Assembly: GCA_038087015.1 (NCBI GenBank) | Contig: JASBNA010000033.1 | Coordinates: 372,001-436,000, forward strand | Length of the DNA: 64,000 bases | Source of the DNA: Cerrena zonata | Lineage: Eukaryota > Basidiomycota > Agaricomycetes > Polyporales > Cerrenaceae | Reading direction: 5' to 3' | Shown here: positions 47,894-57,315 of the stretch, piece by piece | Layout: each line of letters begins with the position of its first letter | How positions within the stretch are numbered: the first letter of the stretch is position 1 | Notes under the pieces: model-generated | Database searches by the model: none | What the model saw: only the letters and a program-made list of their open reading frames with translations | Told to the model about the DNA's origin: nothing | Made by a program: the position numbers and the translations under genes

Positions 47894-50881
47894 TTATTTT
47901 ATTGTTTGAATACTTGCCTTGATTAAGTAATCGATAGTATCAAGCACCGTTTGAGCTTGTTCTTTGGCTAATAAATCATTGTCAGTTTCAACTATATATC
48001 TAAGAATTGTAGTCACCTTCTCTTGATATTCTCGAGGGAAACTAATTTTGTCGGAAGATGAAGTACCTAGAATTAAATCATTTATCAAAACAATGGCTGA
48101 TCTTCTCATTATAGCTTTATCTTTAGAAGTTTCAAGTTGCAAAATCCCAAAAACACAATCAAGAGCATCCGTAAGTTTATCAATAACACCAATTGGATTT
48201 GTATTACAGCAAGTACCCAATAATGACATTGCAGACATTCTTAATCTATCATCAACTATATCAGAATCATCTTTGCTGACACGAATTAATGAAATCCCTG
48301 CACTAAATACTAAAGCTGCCATATCTCCCGAGAACATTTCGTTTTTAAGTTGGATATATCTAAGAAGAACCTCTCCGACCTTTAGTCTTTCATCCAACTC
48401 TGTATCCCCTTGCTTATTCAAATAAATTGATATGAGATGTGGTAGAACATCACGTTCGTTAAACTCTAAAAGACTCTCTAGTCCCTTGATCACATTCAAA
48501 TAAATATACGGCTCGGGATCCTTCAAATTAATTAAATGAAGGTTTATAACAAAGTCTAACGAAATCACTGAACTTTTAAGTTCGATTAGTTGTCTGAGTA
48601 AGTAAAGGCCGTGAGCTCTTATTGGAACAAGAGGATCGTTCAAACTAGTGATGGCTCGCTTGAAGATCTTAGAATGAAGATCACTAGTACTGGTGGGTTT
48701 AGTATCACCATCCAATAATATTTTGATACGATCATGTAATGCTTGAATTGAATTACTGATTGTTTGGGATTCACTTTGAGATTTCAGTAGAGATTTTAAT
48801 AATTTTTGTATGTCACGTAGTAAATCATTGGATTTTTGATCTAAATCACTTGCTTCAGATAAAATTACCGATAAAAGCTCTAAAACAATAGGTAATATAT
48901 TTGAAGATAATTCTTCTTCAACGTCTTCATCATCTGAATCATCATCAGAGTCAACAATTCTTTCATGTGGTCTAGAAGGTTTGGACGCTTCTTTCTTCTT
49001 GAGCAAAAGGAAACTCTTCACAATTTCTAACATCTCCATTGGAGTTTTTGCCAAACTATCTTTGAATTCATTACCCATTTTCTCTAATAATCGTAAGTCT
49101 ATTAACACAAAGAAAGCATCTTCATTTTTACTATCAAAACTTACTTCAAGTGAATTTTCTTCCAATCCTAACCATCTTTTCAAAATAAGAGCAAATAAAC
49201 CTTGAATTAAGTCATCGTCAAGTTCTTTCAAAAGGTCGGTAAAATAAACACAAGCCAGGTCAAGTTTGTCTAAAAATGAATTGATTTTATTTGAGCTTGA
49301 TTCGCCTAATGGATTTCCAGAATCTTTCACAATTTGAAGTAAACCATTAGGACCGAATTCAAATTGCCAGTACTCACTTCCCATTATCAAAAGATTTTTT
49401 GATATGTTGTTAAGGTCATTGAGTGCAATGGAGGAGTTCTCATTCTCTATGGTGCTAGTAATTGTAAAATAACTGATAAGAATCTGTGAAATTACTTCTG
49501 TTGATTTTGAATTTGATTTTAAAAAAGTGTAGTATGACCAAATCGGTAAGAGTATCGGCTGTAAGATATTGGACAATAATTCCCCTGACAAGTTGCTTTT
49601 TGTCAAAGATATCAAAACGTTAATATTGTTATTCAATGCGGCTTCACCAACTAGAACCAGCGATTGGCTATTATTTTCTGGATTAAAGTTCTTCCATACA
49701 TGTTTGAAGATGAAATCCCTAGCGACAAGCTGATTTTTATTCCAAAGCCTGTCAATCACAAACCCCAAACAACTTGTGATGACCGGTTTGTCAATGTTAA
49801 CGAGTTGGGTATAAATTTGCACTCCGATTTTTTTAAAATAATCAACAGTGTTAATTGATTTTGGTTTCAGTAAGATTACATTAGAAACGTTTTCAAATTT
49901 TTCAATGTCAATTTCTTCACTGTCACGCAACCCTAAGATAAATTCACATAGTGCCGATATCCCATCGTCTGCATCATAATGAAGTGTCAGCAACTTTGAC
50001 ATTATAAACTGCTTAAAGTATGGAGGGCTTGGGGTAGTTATTAGTAAAGAATAGGTTTGAAATAGTTCAAAGGTATCGGGGAGGCGGGTGACGAAATCAT
50101 TATATTCTGATAAAAGTTGTGGTTTTTCATGGCTGTCAAAATATGGAATTGTTATCATAGCTGCTGAAACCGTTAGGAAATCAGAATACCCTGTTCCCTT
50201 GATTAAAAGTTCCTGAACGTCAGATTTTTCTGAAAATATTATTTTAAGCTTAGAGTAAATTAACCTTAGTAACCGTTCACTGTTACCGAATTTTTCCTTA
50301 TAAGACTTTGCTCCAGGTACTTCGGGTAGCTTTTTGTATCTTAATGGGTTTCTTACTCTTTGCAAAATCATTTAGCCTTCTCTTCTCAAAGGGAATCCAA
50401 TTCTAAAGCTACCAAGTGCCGGATATATACCATGGATTATTATCAAATTGACTAGCTTCCCGAAAGTTTTGATATCATGAAGCGATATCTTGATGAGATT
50501 CTCGTCTCCGTTAACTGCTTCACTTTTAGTCGAAAGATCCCGAATTTCAATTAAATGATCCAACAACTTTTCTATAACCTTATAATGCAGCTCAAATTCT
50601 GACAAGCTTGACTCCAAGATTCGATCTTGTAAAGTTGAAATATCAATATCGTCCAAGTCTCCCTCGACTACTTTCTGAAGTCTTTCGAACAGCTTGTCGA
50701 GCGGCGAATTGCCCAAGTAGTCTGGTACATTAAGACCTTTTCGATTTTTATCTGGATAAATATCTTGTGCATTTCTTCTTACTGTGGTATTCTTCTTTGA
50801 GGCAAAGGGATTCTTTACCTCTTTGTTCCCACTTGGAACCGGCTCGCTCTTGATGGGCAATTCCTCGATCTTAGGCGGCAT
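47894..50881 (-). CDS. RTP1: Rtp1 (TANGO6-like) RNA polymerase II assembly and import factor, interrupted
   Basis: HEAT-repeat protein acting in the assembly and nuclear import of RNA polymerase II. The C-terminal region has the RTP1 signature DPLVPIRAHGLYLLRQLIE followed by DPEPYIYLNVIKGLESLLE. An acidic insert (SDDDSDDEDVEEE) lies near the middle. The 169-codon part at 50372-50881 is in the same frame as the 825-codon part (47894-50371), and only a TAA at 50372-50374, directly followed by ATG, separates them. Together they make about 995 residues, the normal size of fungal Rtp1. I take this as one gene with either a false stop or two close frameshifts. Confidence 0.78.
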
Positions 50882-51141
50882 CGTGGTATAAAGTACGAGT
50901 AGACACCTTTAATCAGAAAGCATTGAAGATTAGAAATGGCTTCTCTGCTTTATATGCAGTTCTATCTTCATCCTTCAACTTTTTTTTTTTTTTTCACTTC
51001 ATCGCATCAGTTGAAAAACCAAAGACCTTGGAAGTAGTATCATACCCCAGGATATTTAGCTTATTTGACATAGAGATTTTTGGTTCTCTATAATTTGAAA
51101 TCACCAAGAGAACTACCGACACATCAGAATATCAGTACAGT

Positions 51142-51751
51142 ATGTCCGAGTCCGAAAAGATTACTTTAACCCAAGAAGAAATGGACTGCATTATCTACGA
51201 TGCCAGAGAAGGGGACTTAGAATCGTTGAAAGAGATTTTCGCCGAGTACCCTGCTGATCTTTTATTGACAATCAAAGACGATATAACCTTTGAGTACACC
51301 TTATCACATGGCAGCTGCCAATGGACACTTAGAAGTCATCAAATACTTGTTGTCTATTATCCCAAAGGAAGACGCTCTCAAATTGGCTAATCAGAAAAAC
51401 GAAAGTCTCAATACCCCGTTACACTGGGCAGCCTTCAATGGACATTTGCCTATTGTCCAATTACTCTGTGAAGAATACAACGCCGATGTCTATGCCAAAA
51501 ACGAAACAGGACATGATTCCATCTTCGAAGCCGAAAACAATAATAAAGAAGAAGTCGAAAACTGGCTTTTGAATAAATACGCCGTCGAAGATGGTTTCAA
51601 AGTCGAGGATCAAGGTGAAAATACAAAAATCACTTATACTCCCGGTAAAGAAAGTAAAGAAGCAGACGACAGAGCCAAGGAAGCCGCCGCGGCCGCTGCC
51701 TCTTCTTCTGATGACATAAACAAACAAACCGCTGACTTAAGCATCCACTAG
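51142..51751 (+). CDS. YAR1: Yar1-like ankyrin protein (Rps3 chaperone), one frameshift
   Basis: In yeast Yar1 binds newly made ribosomal protein uS3 (Rps3) and brings it to the 40S pre-ribosome. The N-terminal helix TQEEMDCIIYDAREGDLESLKEIF is followed, in another frame, by ankyrin repeats (HMAAANGHLEVIKYLL, TPLHWAAFNGHLPIVQLLC) and an acidic, Ala-rich tail. The frame changes at about 51289, where one extra T in a TTT run explains it. Total about 202 residues, the usual size of Yar1. Confidence 0.82.
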
Positions 51752-51921
51752 GCATCTCTTCACTTCTCTCCTCCCATATAGAACCTAATATACTTGTACA
51801 TTATCGATTGAATACTTCTATAGTAGTTCTCTCTTTTTTTTGCACCCGTGCCGCAAAACTCTTGGTTCCCACAAAATACCGTAGTGCGTTGCTCAATCGC
51901 TATTTAAAAATTTTCTTACTG

Positions 51922-51952
<31 letters not shown>

Positions 51953-52052
51953 GTCTGTGCTCGGTGTAAGAAGAATTTTTCAGAGGTAAGTAAGTCATAC
52001 TGGCATTGATTCCTTAGAACTCGACCCTATTTACACAGAAGACACATACAAG
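51752..52052. other. YAR1-SUI3 intergenic region with a 29-T tract
   Basis: 301 bp with an uninterrupted 29-T run at 51924-51952, about 100 bp before the SUI3 start. Confidence 0.7.
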
Positions 52053-52880
52053 ATGAGTGATTTAGGTTTTGATCCTAGTTTGAAGAAAAAGAAGAAGTCC
52101 AAGAAGACCGAAGAAGGCTCTGCTTCTGCCACTGCATCTCCAGGTGCTGATGATCTTGGAGATATGTTTGCTGGTTTAAAGAAGAAGAAGAAGTCAAGCA
52201 AGAAGCCAGAAGAGGGTGCCGACGCATCAGCTTCCCCATCCGTTGACGATGTGACTGCATCGTTTGATGATTTGGGATTGAAGAAAAAGAAGAAGAAGTC
52301 CACCAAATCTGTTGCCACTGATTTTGAACAACAATTAGAGAAAGCCGGTGTTGAAGAGGCTGCTCCAGAAACTGAAGAAGCAAACACTGCCGTTACTGGT
52401 GGATTACCATATAATGAGTTATTATCTCGTTTCTTTTCTATCTTAAAACAAAATAACCCAGAATTAGCTGGTGACAGATCCGGACCAAAATTCCGTATTC
52501 CACCTCCAGTTTGTCAAAGAGAAGGTTCTAAAAAGACTTTATTTGCCAATGTTCAAGAAATTGCCACTGTTTTACAAAGAAACCCAGAACATTTGATCCA
52601 ATTCTTGTTTGCTGAATTGGGTACTTCCGGTTCTATTGATGGTGAAAAAAGATTGGTTTTGAAAGGTAAGTTTCAACCAAAACAAATGGAATCAGTTTTA
52701 AGAAGATACATTATTGAATATGTCACTTGTAAAACTTGTAAATCCATGAATACTGAATTAAAGAGAGAATCAGCTAATAGATTGCATTTCTTAAGTTGTA
52801 AAGCATGTGGTTCCACAAGATCTGTTTCCTCCATTAAAACCGGTTTCCAAGCCCAAGTTGGTAGAAGAAAGAAGGTATAA
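52053..52880 (+). CDS. SUI3: Translation initiation factor eIF2 subunit beta
   Basis: Part of the eIF2-GTP-Met-tRNAi ternary complex, helping start-codon selection. 275 residues. The N-terminus has the three polylysine boxes that bind eIF5 and eIF2Bepsilon ([26 protein letters not shown]). The central domain has [16 protein letters not shown]. The C-terminal zinc finger has CKTC and CKAC about 20 residues apart. Intact. Confidence 0.96.
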   Translation: MSDLGFDPSLKKKKKSKKTEEGSASATASPGADDLGDMFAGLKKKKKSSKKPEEGADASASPSVDDVTASFDDLGLKKKKKKSTKSVATDFEQQLEKAGVEEAAPETEEANTAVTGGLPYNELLSRFFSILKQNNPELAGDRSGPKFRIPPPVCQREGSKKTLFANVQEIATVLQRNPEHLIQFLFAELGTSGSIDGEKRLVLKGKFQPKQMESVLRRYIIEYVTCKTCKSMNTELKRESANRLHFLSCKACGSTRSVSSIKTGFQAQVGRRKKV

Positions 52881-53103
52881 TTATAGTCTTTATGGTTTAA
52901 CTCTTTTTTTTTTATTCCAATCATTACCCTTAAGTCTCCAGGAAGAGTCCTTTTTCCCATAGATCAAAGTTGTCAACCTTAAGGATTCAACCTTAATCAC
53001 GAGTTGGATTATTTCCTTTCTCTTGTTTTATCCCGTTTCTTTCTACATTTATCTTTTCCTTTGTATAATACAATAAATATTTTTTATAAAACTTACTTAA
53101 TGT

Positions 53104-53685
53104 CTAAATCTTGACGTTTTCCGATAATTTTCTTAGTGGTACACACCAAGAACTTGCATCAGTCTTTATCATCATATAGCTTAATATCTGGGTTTTCGTT
53201 TTCTCAATCGTACATTTTAATTCCTCTTCATCGGTTATTGAAGAATATTTCATCACTTGATCCACAATACTTAGAAAAAATTCAGAATCTTCTGTTGTGA
53301 AAGTTGAACTGCTTTGACTTAGCTTACTCTTATATAAATCATAAACTTCACCAGTCAAATTGGTGGGCAATGAAAATAACTTCTGTAAGCCTTGTTCTTT
53401 ATCTTTCTTGGGGTCCCCGTCCTCTTTTGATACCATAACCCACGAACCATTCAAAGACTTCGAATACGGAGGAGCAGGTAGTCCATTAGGAAGACTCAGC
53501 ACATTGGTACTTGGTTTACTGCCACTTTCTACAACTATTCCATTGGAATTGTTGATATCATGGCCAACTCTTTTCACTCTTCGTCTGTTTCCTCGTGTAC
53601 TCGATGTGGGAGTGGGTAGCATCACAGAGGGACAGTCATTCCAACCTTCCATTGGGTCTCCTCGTTGATATTTTGTTAATGTCAT
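53104..53685 (-). CDS. SRA1/Sec31-C-terminal-like domain protein
   Basis: 193 residues. The N-terminus has RGDPMEGWNDCPSVMLP, the motif that begins SRA1 domains and the linker of Sec31. The C-terminal 100 residues form the helical bundle expected for that domain (SLPTNLTGEVYDLYKSKL onward). Stand-alone SRA1-domain proteins exist in fungi and animals, but their role in yeast is not settled. It is convergent with SUI3 (223 bp between stops). Confidence 0.68.
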   Translation of the reverse strand: MTLTKYQRGDPMEGWNDCPSVMLPTPTSSTRGNRRRVKRVGHDINNSNGIVVESGSKPSTNVLSLPNGLPAPPYSKSLNGSWVMVSKEDGDPKKDKEQGLQKLFSLPTNLTGEVYDLYKSKLSQSSSTFTTEDSEFFLSIVDQVMKYSSITDEEELKCTIEKTKTQILSYMMIKTDASSWCVPLRKLSENVKI

Positions 53686-54003
53686 TATTATTACTTTAAA
53701 ATGCTATTGATAGAGAACCCTGATCTGAAAGACCCTTATTCCTGCGTATGTGAGTGATTTTCCTTAAACTTTTCGTCAGCTTTTTCAAATAAGAATCGAA
53801 GTATACTGTTTAGAATAAAGAGGCTATCGGTTTCAATCTAAATAAATATAGAAAGCAAACTACTATGAGGTTCTTCAAGTAGTTGAAATCAAGGCATATC
53901 GTGGAACGCGAAATCATTGCGTGTTCGTAGTTCAATCTTACATTTTTTTTTTTTTTGATATTGATTTAAATTGTACGTGTTTATGATACAGTTTATAAAA
54001 GAA
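53686..54003. other. Intergenic region between ENV7 and the SRA1-domain gene
   Basis: 318 bp, AT-rich, with a T run at 53943-53956. Holds the SRA1-domain gene promoter and the ENV7 3' end. Confidence 0.5.
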
Positions 54004-55077
54004 TTAAGAACGATTTGATAAACCAAGAGCTTTTTCGAGTAGTTCATCCACGGTGGGTCTTTTTGTGTTGTCCAAGTTTAAGCATTCTTTAATCAAATTT
54101 AGTAAGCCATCAGAATAGCCCTTTTTATCTTCTGGTAAAGCGTATTTGCCTTGGGCAATGGCCAAATTAAGACTAGCACCTTGTTCAATTTCTAATTTTT
54201 CAAAAGGAGAAAAGCCAAAACAACAGCAGTATAGTAAACAACCTAGGGACCAAACATCTGTTGATTCTGTAATTTCTGAGTTTGTTGCCACGTCAAGAAG
54301 TTCAGGAGCACGATATGGTAAAGTGCAATGTTCTTGAGCAAAGTCTGTTAATGCTAAGGCTTGTTGACGAGACTTGATTGAAAACCTGGCTCTTGAACAA
54401 GAGCCTAAGTCAACAAGAACCGGTAAGCCTTCTGCTGATAGCATTACATTTGCAGGTTTTATATCTCGATGAGCAAAAGGAGTTAATTCTTGTAATTCAG
54501 TACCGGCACTCGCAGAGATATCATCATCATCCGAACCATTTAGAAGTAAGTCGTCTTCTTCTTCGCCTTCTTCACTTATTGGTCTCCCACCTGATTTTTT
54601 ATATTTATGCATAACTTGAAGACCACGACATATACCTACAAATATTCTCAATATTTCATCTTCTTCGAAATCTTCATTATTCAATACATTCGAATTTATA
54701 ATGTCTTGTAATGATTTTTGGAAATATGGTAGTAAAATGTAAATGGTCTTGGAACCATCTTTTTCGTCTATAACTGTTTCATCAATTGTTTGAATAATAT
54801 AAGGAGTTTTGGAATTGGCAAATCGATGGTAATTACGAACTTCTTTCATGGCATTCCGGAACGTTTCGTCGGTGGCTCCGAAGGGACACCTTATCTTTTT
54901 CAATGCATATAAAGCATTCTTGTTAGATTTCTGAGCTACCAAGTAAACGTATGAAAATCCTCCTTCACCCAATAGTTTTATTATTTGGTACTTATTATTG
55001 TTAATTGAAACGTAGGGTGTTGATATATCTGGAATACAAGGTAAGCACTTGGTCACTAGACCGAGGAGAATATCCAT
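54004..55077 (-). CDS. ENV7: Env7/STK16-type palmitoylated vacuolar protein kinase
   Basis: NAK-family Ser/Thr kinase of the vacuole membrane that restrains vacuole fusion in yeast. 357 residues. The N-terminal CLPC motif is a likely palmitoylation site. The kinase has LLGEGGFSYVYLV (glycine loop), ALKKI (lysine), HRDIKPANVML (catalytic loop), LVDLGSC in place of DFG and YRAPELLDV. An acidic insert (EEGEEEDDLLLNGSDDDD) precedes the catalytic loop. The DLG triplet is usual in this family. Confidence 0.9.
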   Translation of the reverse strand: MDILLGLVTKCLPCIPDISTPYVSINNNKYQIIKLLGEGGFSYVYLVAQKSNKNALYALKKIRCPFGATDETFRNAMKEVRNYHRFANSKTPYIIQTIDETVIDEKDGSKTIYILLPYFQKSLQDIINSNVLNNEDFEEDEILRIFVGICRGLQVMHKYKKSGGRPISEEGEEEDDLLLNGSDDDDISASAGTELQELTPFAHRDIKPANVMLSAEGLPVLVDLGSCSRARFSIKSRQQALALTDFAQEHCTLPYRAPELLDVATNSEITESTDVWSLGCLLYCCCFGFSPFEKLEIEQGASLNLAIAQGKYALPEDKKGYSDGLLNLIKECLNLDNTKRPTVDELLEKALGLSNRS

Positions 55078-55289
55078 ATTGTAATGGCAATTGAGTTGTT
55101 GAATTGAAGGCCTGAAGGATATTCATTTATCGTTCTAAATTAATCTCGTTGTTGGTAAGTACCAAGAGGTGCACGGAGGTGGTTTTTAAAAAAAAATCAT
55201 TCAAACCGAACTAAATAAACCCACTAAATAAACCCACTAAATACATCAAACTACTTATAGGAAGCTACTTAACTACTTGCATATACGCT

Positions 55290-55808
55290 ATGGACTCGCC
55301 AGGACTAATACCGCCGAGCCAAAGTTTCCAGTCGCCGGCACAGCAAGCAGATTCTTCCTTGGGAAGCTTGAATGGCATACAAACCAAACTAAACTCGCCG
55401 GCCCCAACAGGGATGGATATTTCCAGAAATGAATCTTCGCCATTGAAAAGTGAGACCCCAATGGATGTAGATCTGGACGACAGGCAAGAAAATGAAGATA
55501 ACGAAGAAGACGAGGGACCGTTAACCAAATTGGAAAAGATCGAATTGTTGCCAGAACTATATAATTTGATCCACAGCTTGCAGAATGGAGAAATCCTGGC
55601 AAAAGATTTCGATAATAACGCCGGTAACATCAGACTCAAGTTATCGGTCATACGACAGACTCTACAAGACGTCGAGGGAATCGAAGAGCTGGTTTCTGAA
55701 AGAGAAGCAAAGATTGCCAGCCTCAAGTCCTTGAACACTCGCAAAAGAGATTTTCTAAATAACTTCAAGGCGAGCATCAACTCGAAGAACCAGCAAAACC
55801 AAGGGTGA
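55290..55808 (+). CDS. MED9: Mediator subunit 9
   Basis: Middle-module subunit of the RNA polymerase II Mediator complex (Cse2 in S. cerevisiae). 172 residues. The first 80 are Ser/Pro-rich and acidic. The C-terminal Med9 domain has LLPELYNLIHSLQNGEILAKDFDN, IRLKLSVIRQTL and a coiled coil ending KKxxxLNNFK-like. Divergent from ENV7 with 212 bp between starts. Confidence 0.9.
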   Translation: MDSPGLIPPSQSFQSPAQQADSSLGSLNGIQTKLNSPAPTGMDISRNESSPLKSETPMDVDLDDRQENEDNEEDEGPLTKLEKIELLPELYNLIHSLQNGEILAKDFDNNAGNIRLKLSVIRQTLQDVEGIEELVSEREAKIASLKSLNTRKRDFLNNFKASINSKNQQNQG

Positions 55809-55988
55809 AAACAGTATACATAGGTAAGTAATCGGGCCCTTAATATAATTGTAAATACATAGTAACTGTACCAGTAACTGTACCTTGCGCAAAGCTCGCG
55901 ATGAAAGAAAGAAAAAAAAAAAAGGCAGTGAAAAACCCGTTGAAAACAAGGAAAACAAGAAGGAAAACAACTTGATCTTTAATACAAG

Positions 55989-56846
55989 ATGCCCACTTCA
56001 GCTATAGACTTCAAGTCGTTGGCATTTCCAAATCTTTCGACCATTTCCAAGTACCCAGCGTTGACTGTTGGGTTGGCTATTTTCACTTTCGTGCTTTTAA
56101 TCATTGATTTAGCCACTAGTCATGCCTTGGCTAGTAAGTTATCCATGTATCCAGGGGCCCCATTCCACTTTGATTTGAATCGTTTATCGTTCTATCCGCT
56201 TTTCCACCAAGGGTTTATTCACTGGGGACTTAACGTTGTTGGTTTGTTTACCCCAATGGCTATATTTGAAAGATCCCATGGGACCGTTTATACCGGAGTC
56301 ACCCTCAACCTTTTGGCAGTAACTGCAGCTTTACAATACTGTATTGTGGGTAGTCTTTTATTTCCTAACACTCATATCATCGGGTTATCAGGAATCGTCT
56401 TTTCGTTTTTCTCCTACATTGCTTATAAAGAACACGAATTGAAACCGGTTATTTTCACTTTCAAATTATCTGGACGTGAATACTCGATTCCAACTTTGTA
56501 TTCTCCGTTTGTATTTTTGGTGATTACCTTCATCTTATTGCCAAGCTCTTCCTTGTTTGGCCATTTGGCTGGGATTGGCTCGGGTTATTTATTAGGTATG
56601 GATAAATTGAAAATTTTATATCCTCCTTCTAAAATCATCTTATTTATAGAACAAAAACTCGAAAAACCAATCTCCTTATTAGACGGCATCGTGGTCTACT
56701 ACAAAGAAGAAGATGCTATTGCCACCAGAGGTGTTAGCTACAACCCGCTCTTGAGTCAAGATGTTGAAAGTGCCGTCAACTCGGATACTTTGGGAGTCCA
56801 CTATAGAGGTGAAGGCCATGTTTTGGGTAACAACACCTCTGCTTAA
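55989..56846 (+). CDS. RBD2: Rhomboid-type serine protease Rbd2
   Basis: Intramembrane protease of the Golgi, 285 residues with six predicted membrane segments. The catalytic Ser lies in IGLSGIVFS and the catalytic His in FGHLAGIGSGYLLG. An HWGLNVVGLF segment matches the conserved second helix, and ERSHGT follows it. The cytosolic C-terminal tail is about 70 residues. The stop comes about 470 bp before INP1, in the same orientation. Confidence 0.93.
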   Translation: MPTSAIDFKSLAFPNLSTISKYPALTVGLAIFTFVLLIIDLATSHALASKLSMYPGAPFHFDLNRLSFYPLFHQGFIHWGLNVVGLFTPMAIFERSHGTVYTGVTLNLLAVTAALQYCIVGSLLFPNTHIIGLSGIVFSFFSYIAYKEHELKPVIFTFKLSGREYSIPTLYSPFVFLVITFILLPSSSLFGHLAGIGSGYLLGMDKLKILYPPSKIILFIEQKLEKPISLLDGIVVYYKEEDAIATRGVSYNPLLSQDVESAVNSDTLGVHYRGEGHVLGNNTSA

Positions 56847-57315
56847 GCCTCTCCCTCCTTTTTGCACCCTCTCTCCTTCCTCTTACCCTCGATAGAACTT
56901 GTATTTTAATATATACTTCCGTAATTCTACTAAATGTATGAAAAAAAAAAATGTATTAAAGTAAAACTCTCCCCACACAACCGTGGTTATTTTTTTTTTT
57001 GTTTTTTTTTTTTCCTGTTGTTTTTTTAAAGTTTTTTTTTGTTTCTCTCGAAATATAAGCAGTTTCATTATCTTTTCACATTGGCTACAATTGAATCTCT
57101 ATCAAATCAGCTCAGCTCTTGCCGGTACGGTGCTTAGTCCATTGATTACCAACCTGTGTGTGTGTCTATCTTTTCGCGTTCGTTGAATAGCGATTTGTCG
57201 CTTTTAGGAGAATTAGCCGCTCAACCCCAAGTCAGTTATAATATTGAGCATTAGCTAAGGTAATTGTGACTGAATAGTCCTCGATTGTATCGCGTGTGGG
57301 ACTCTAGTCAAGATA
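56847..57315. other. RBD2-INP1 intergenic region
   Basis: 469 bp with T-rich runs at 56990-57045. No gene seen; the short frames here are low-complexity. Confidence 0.5.
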
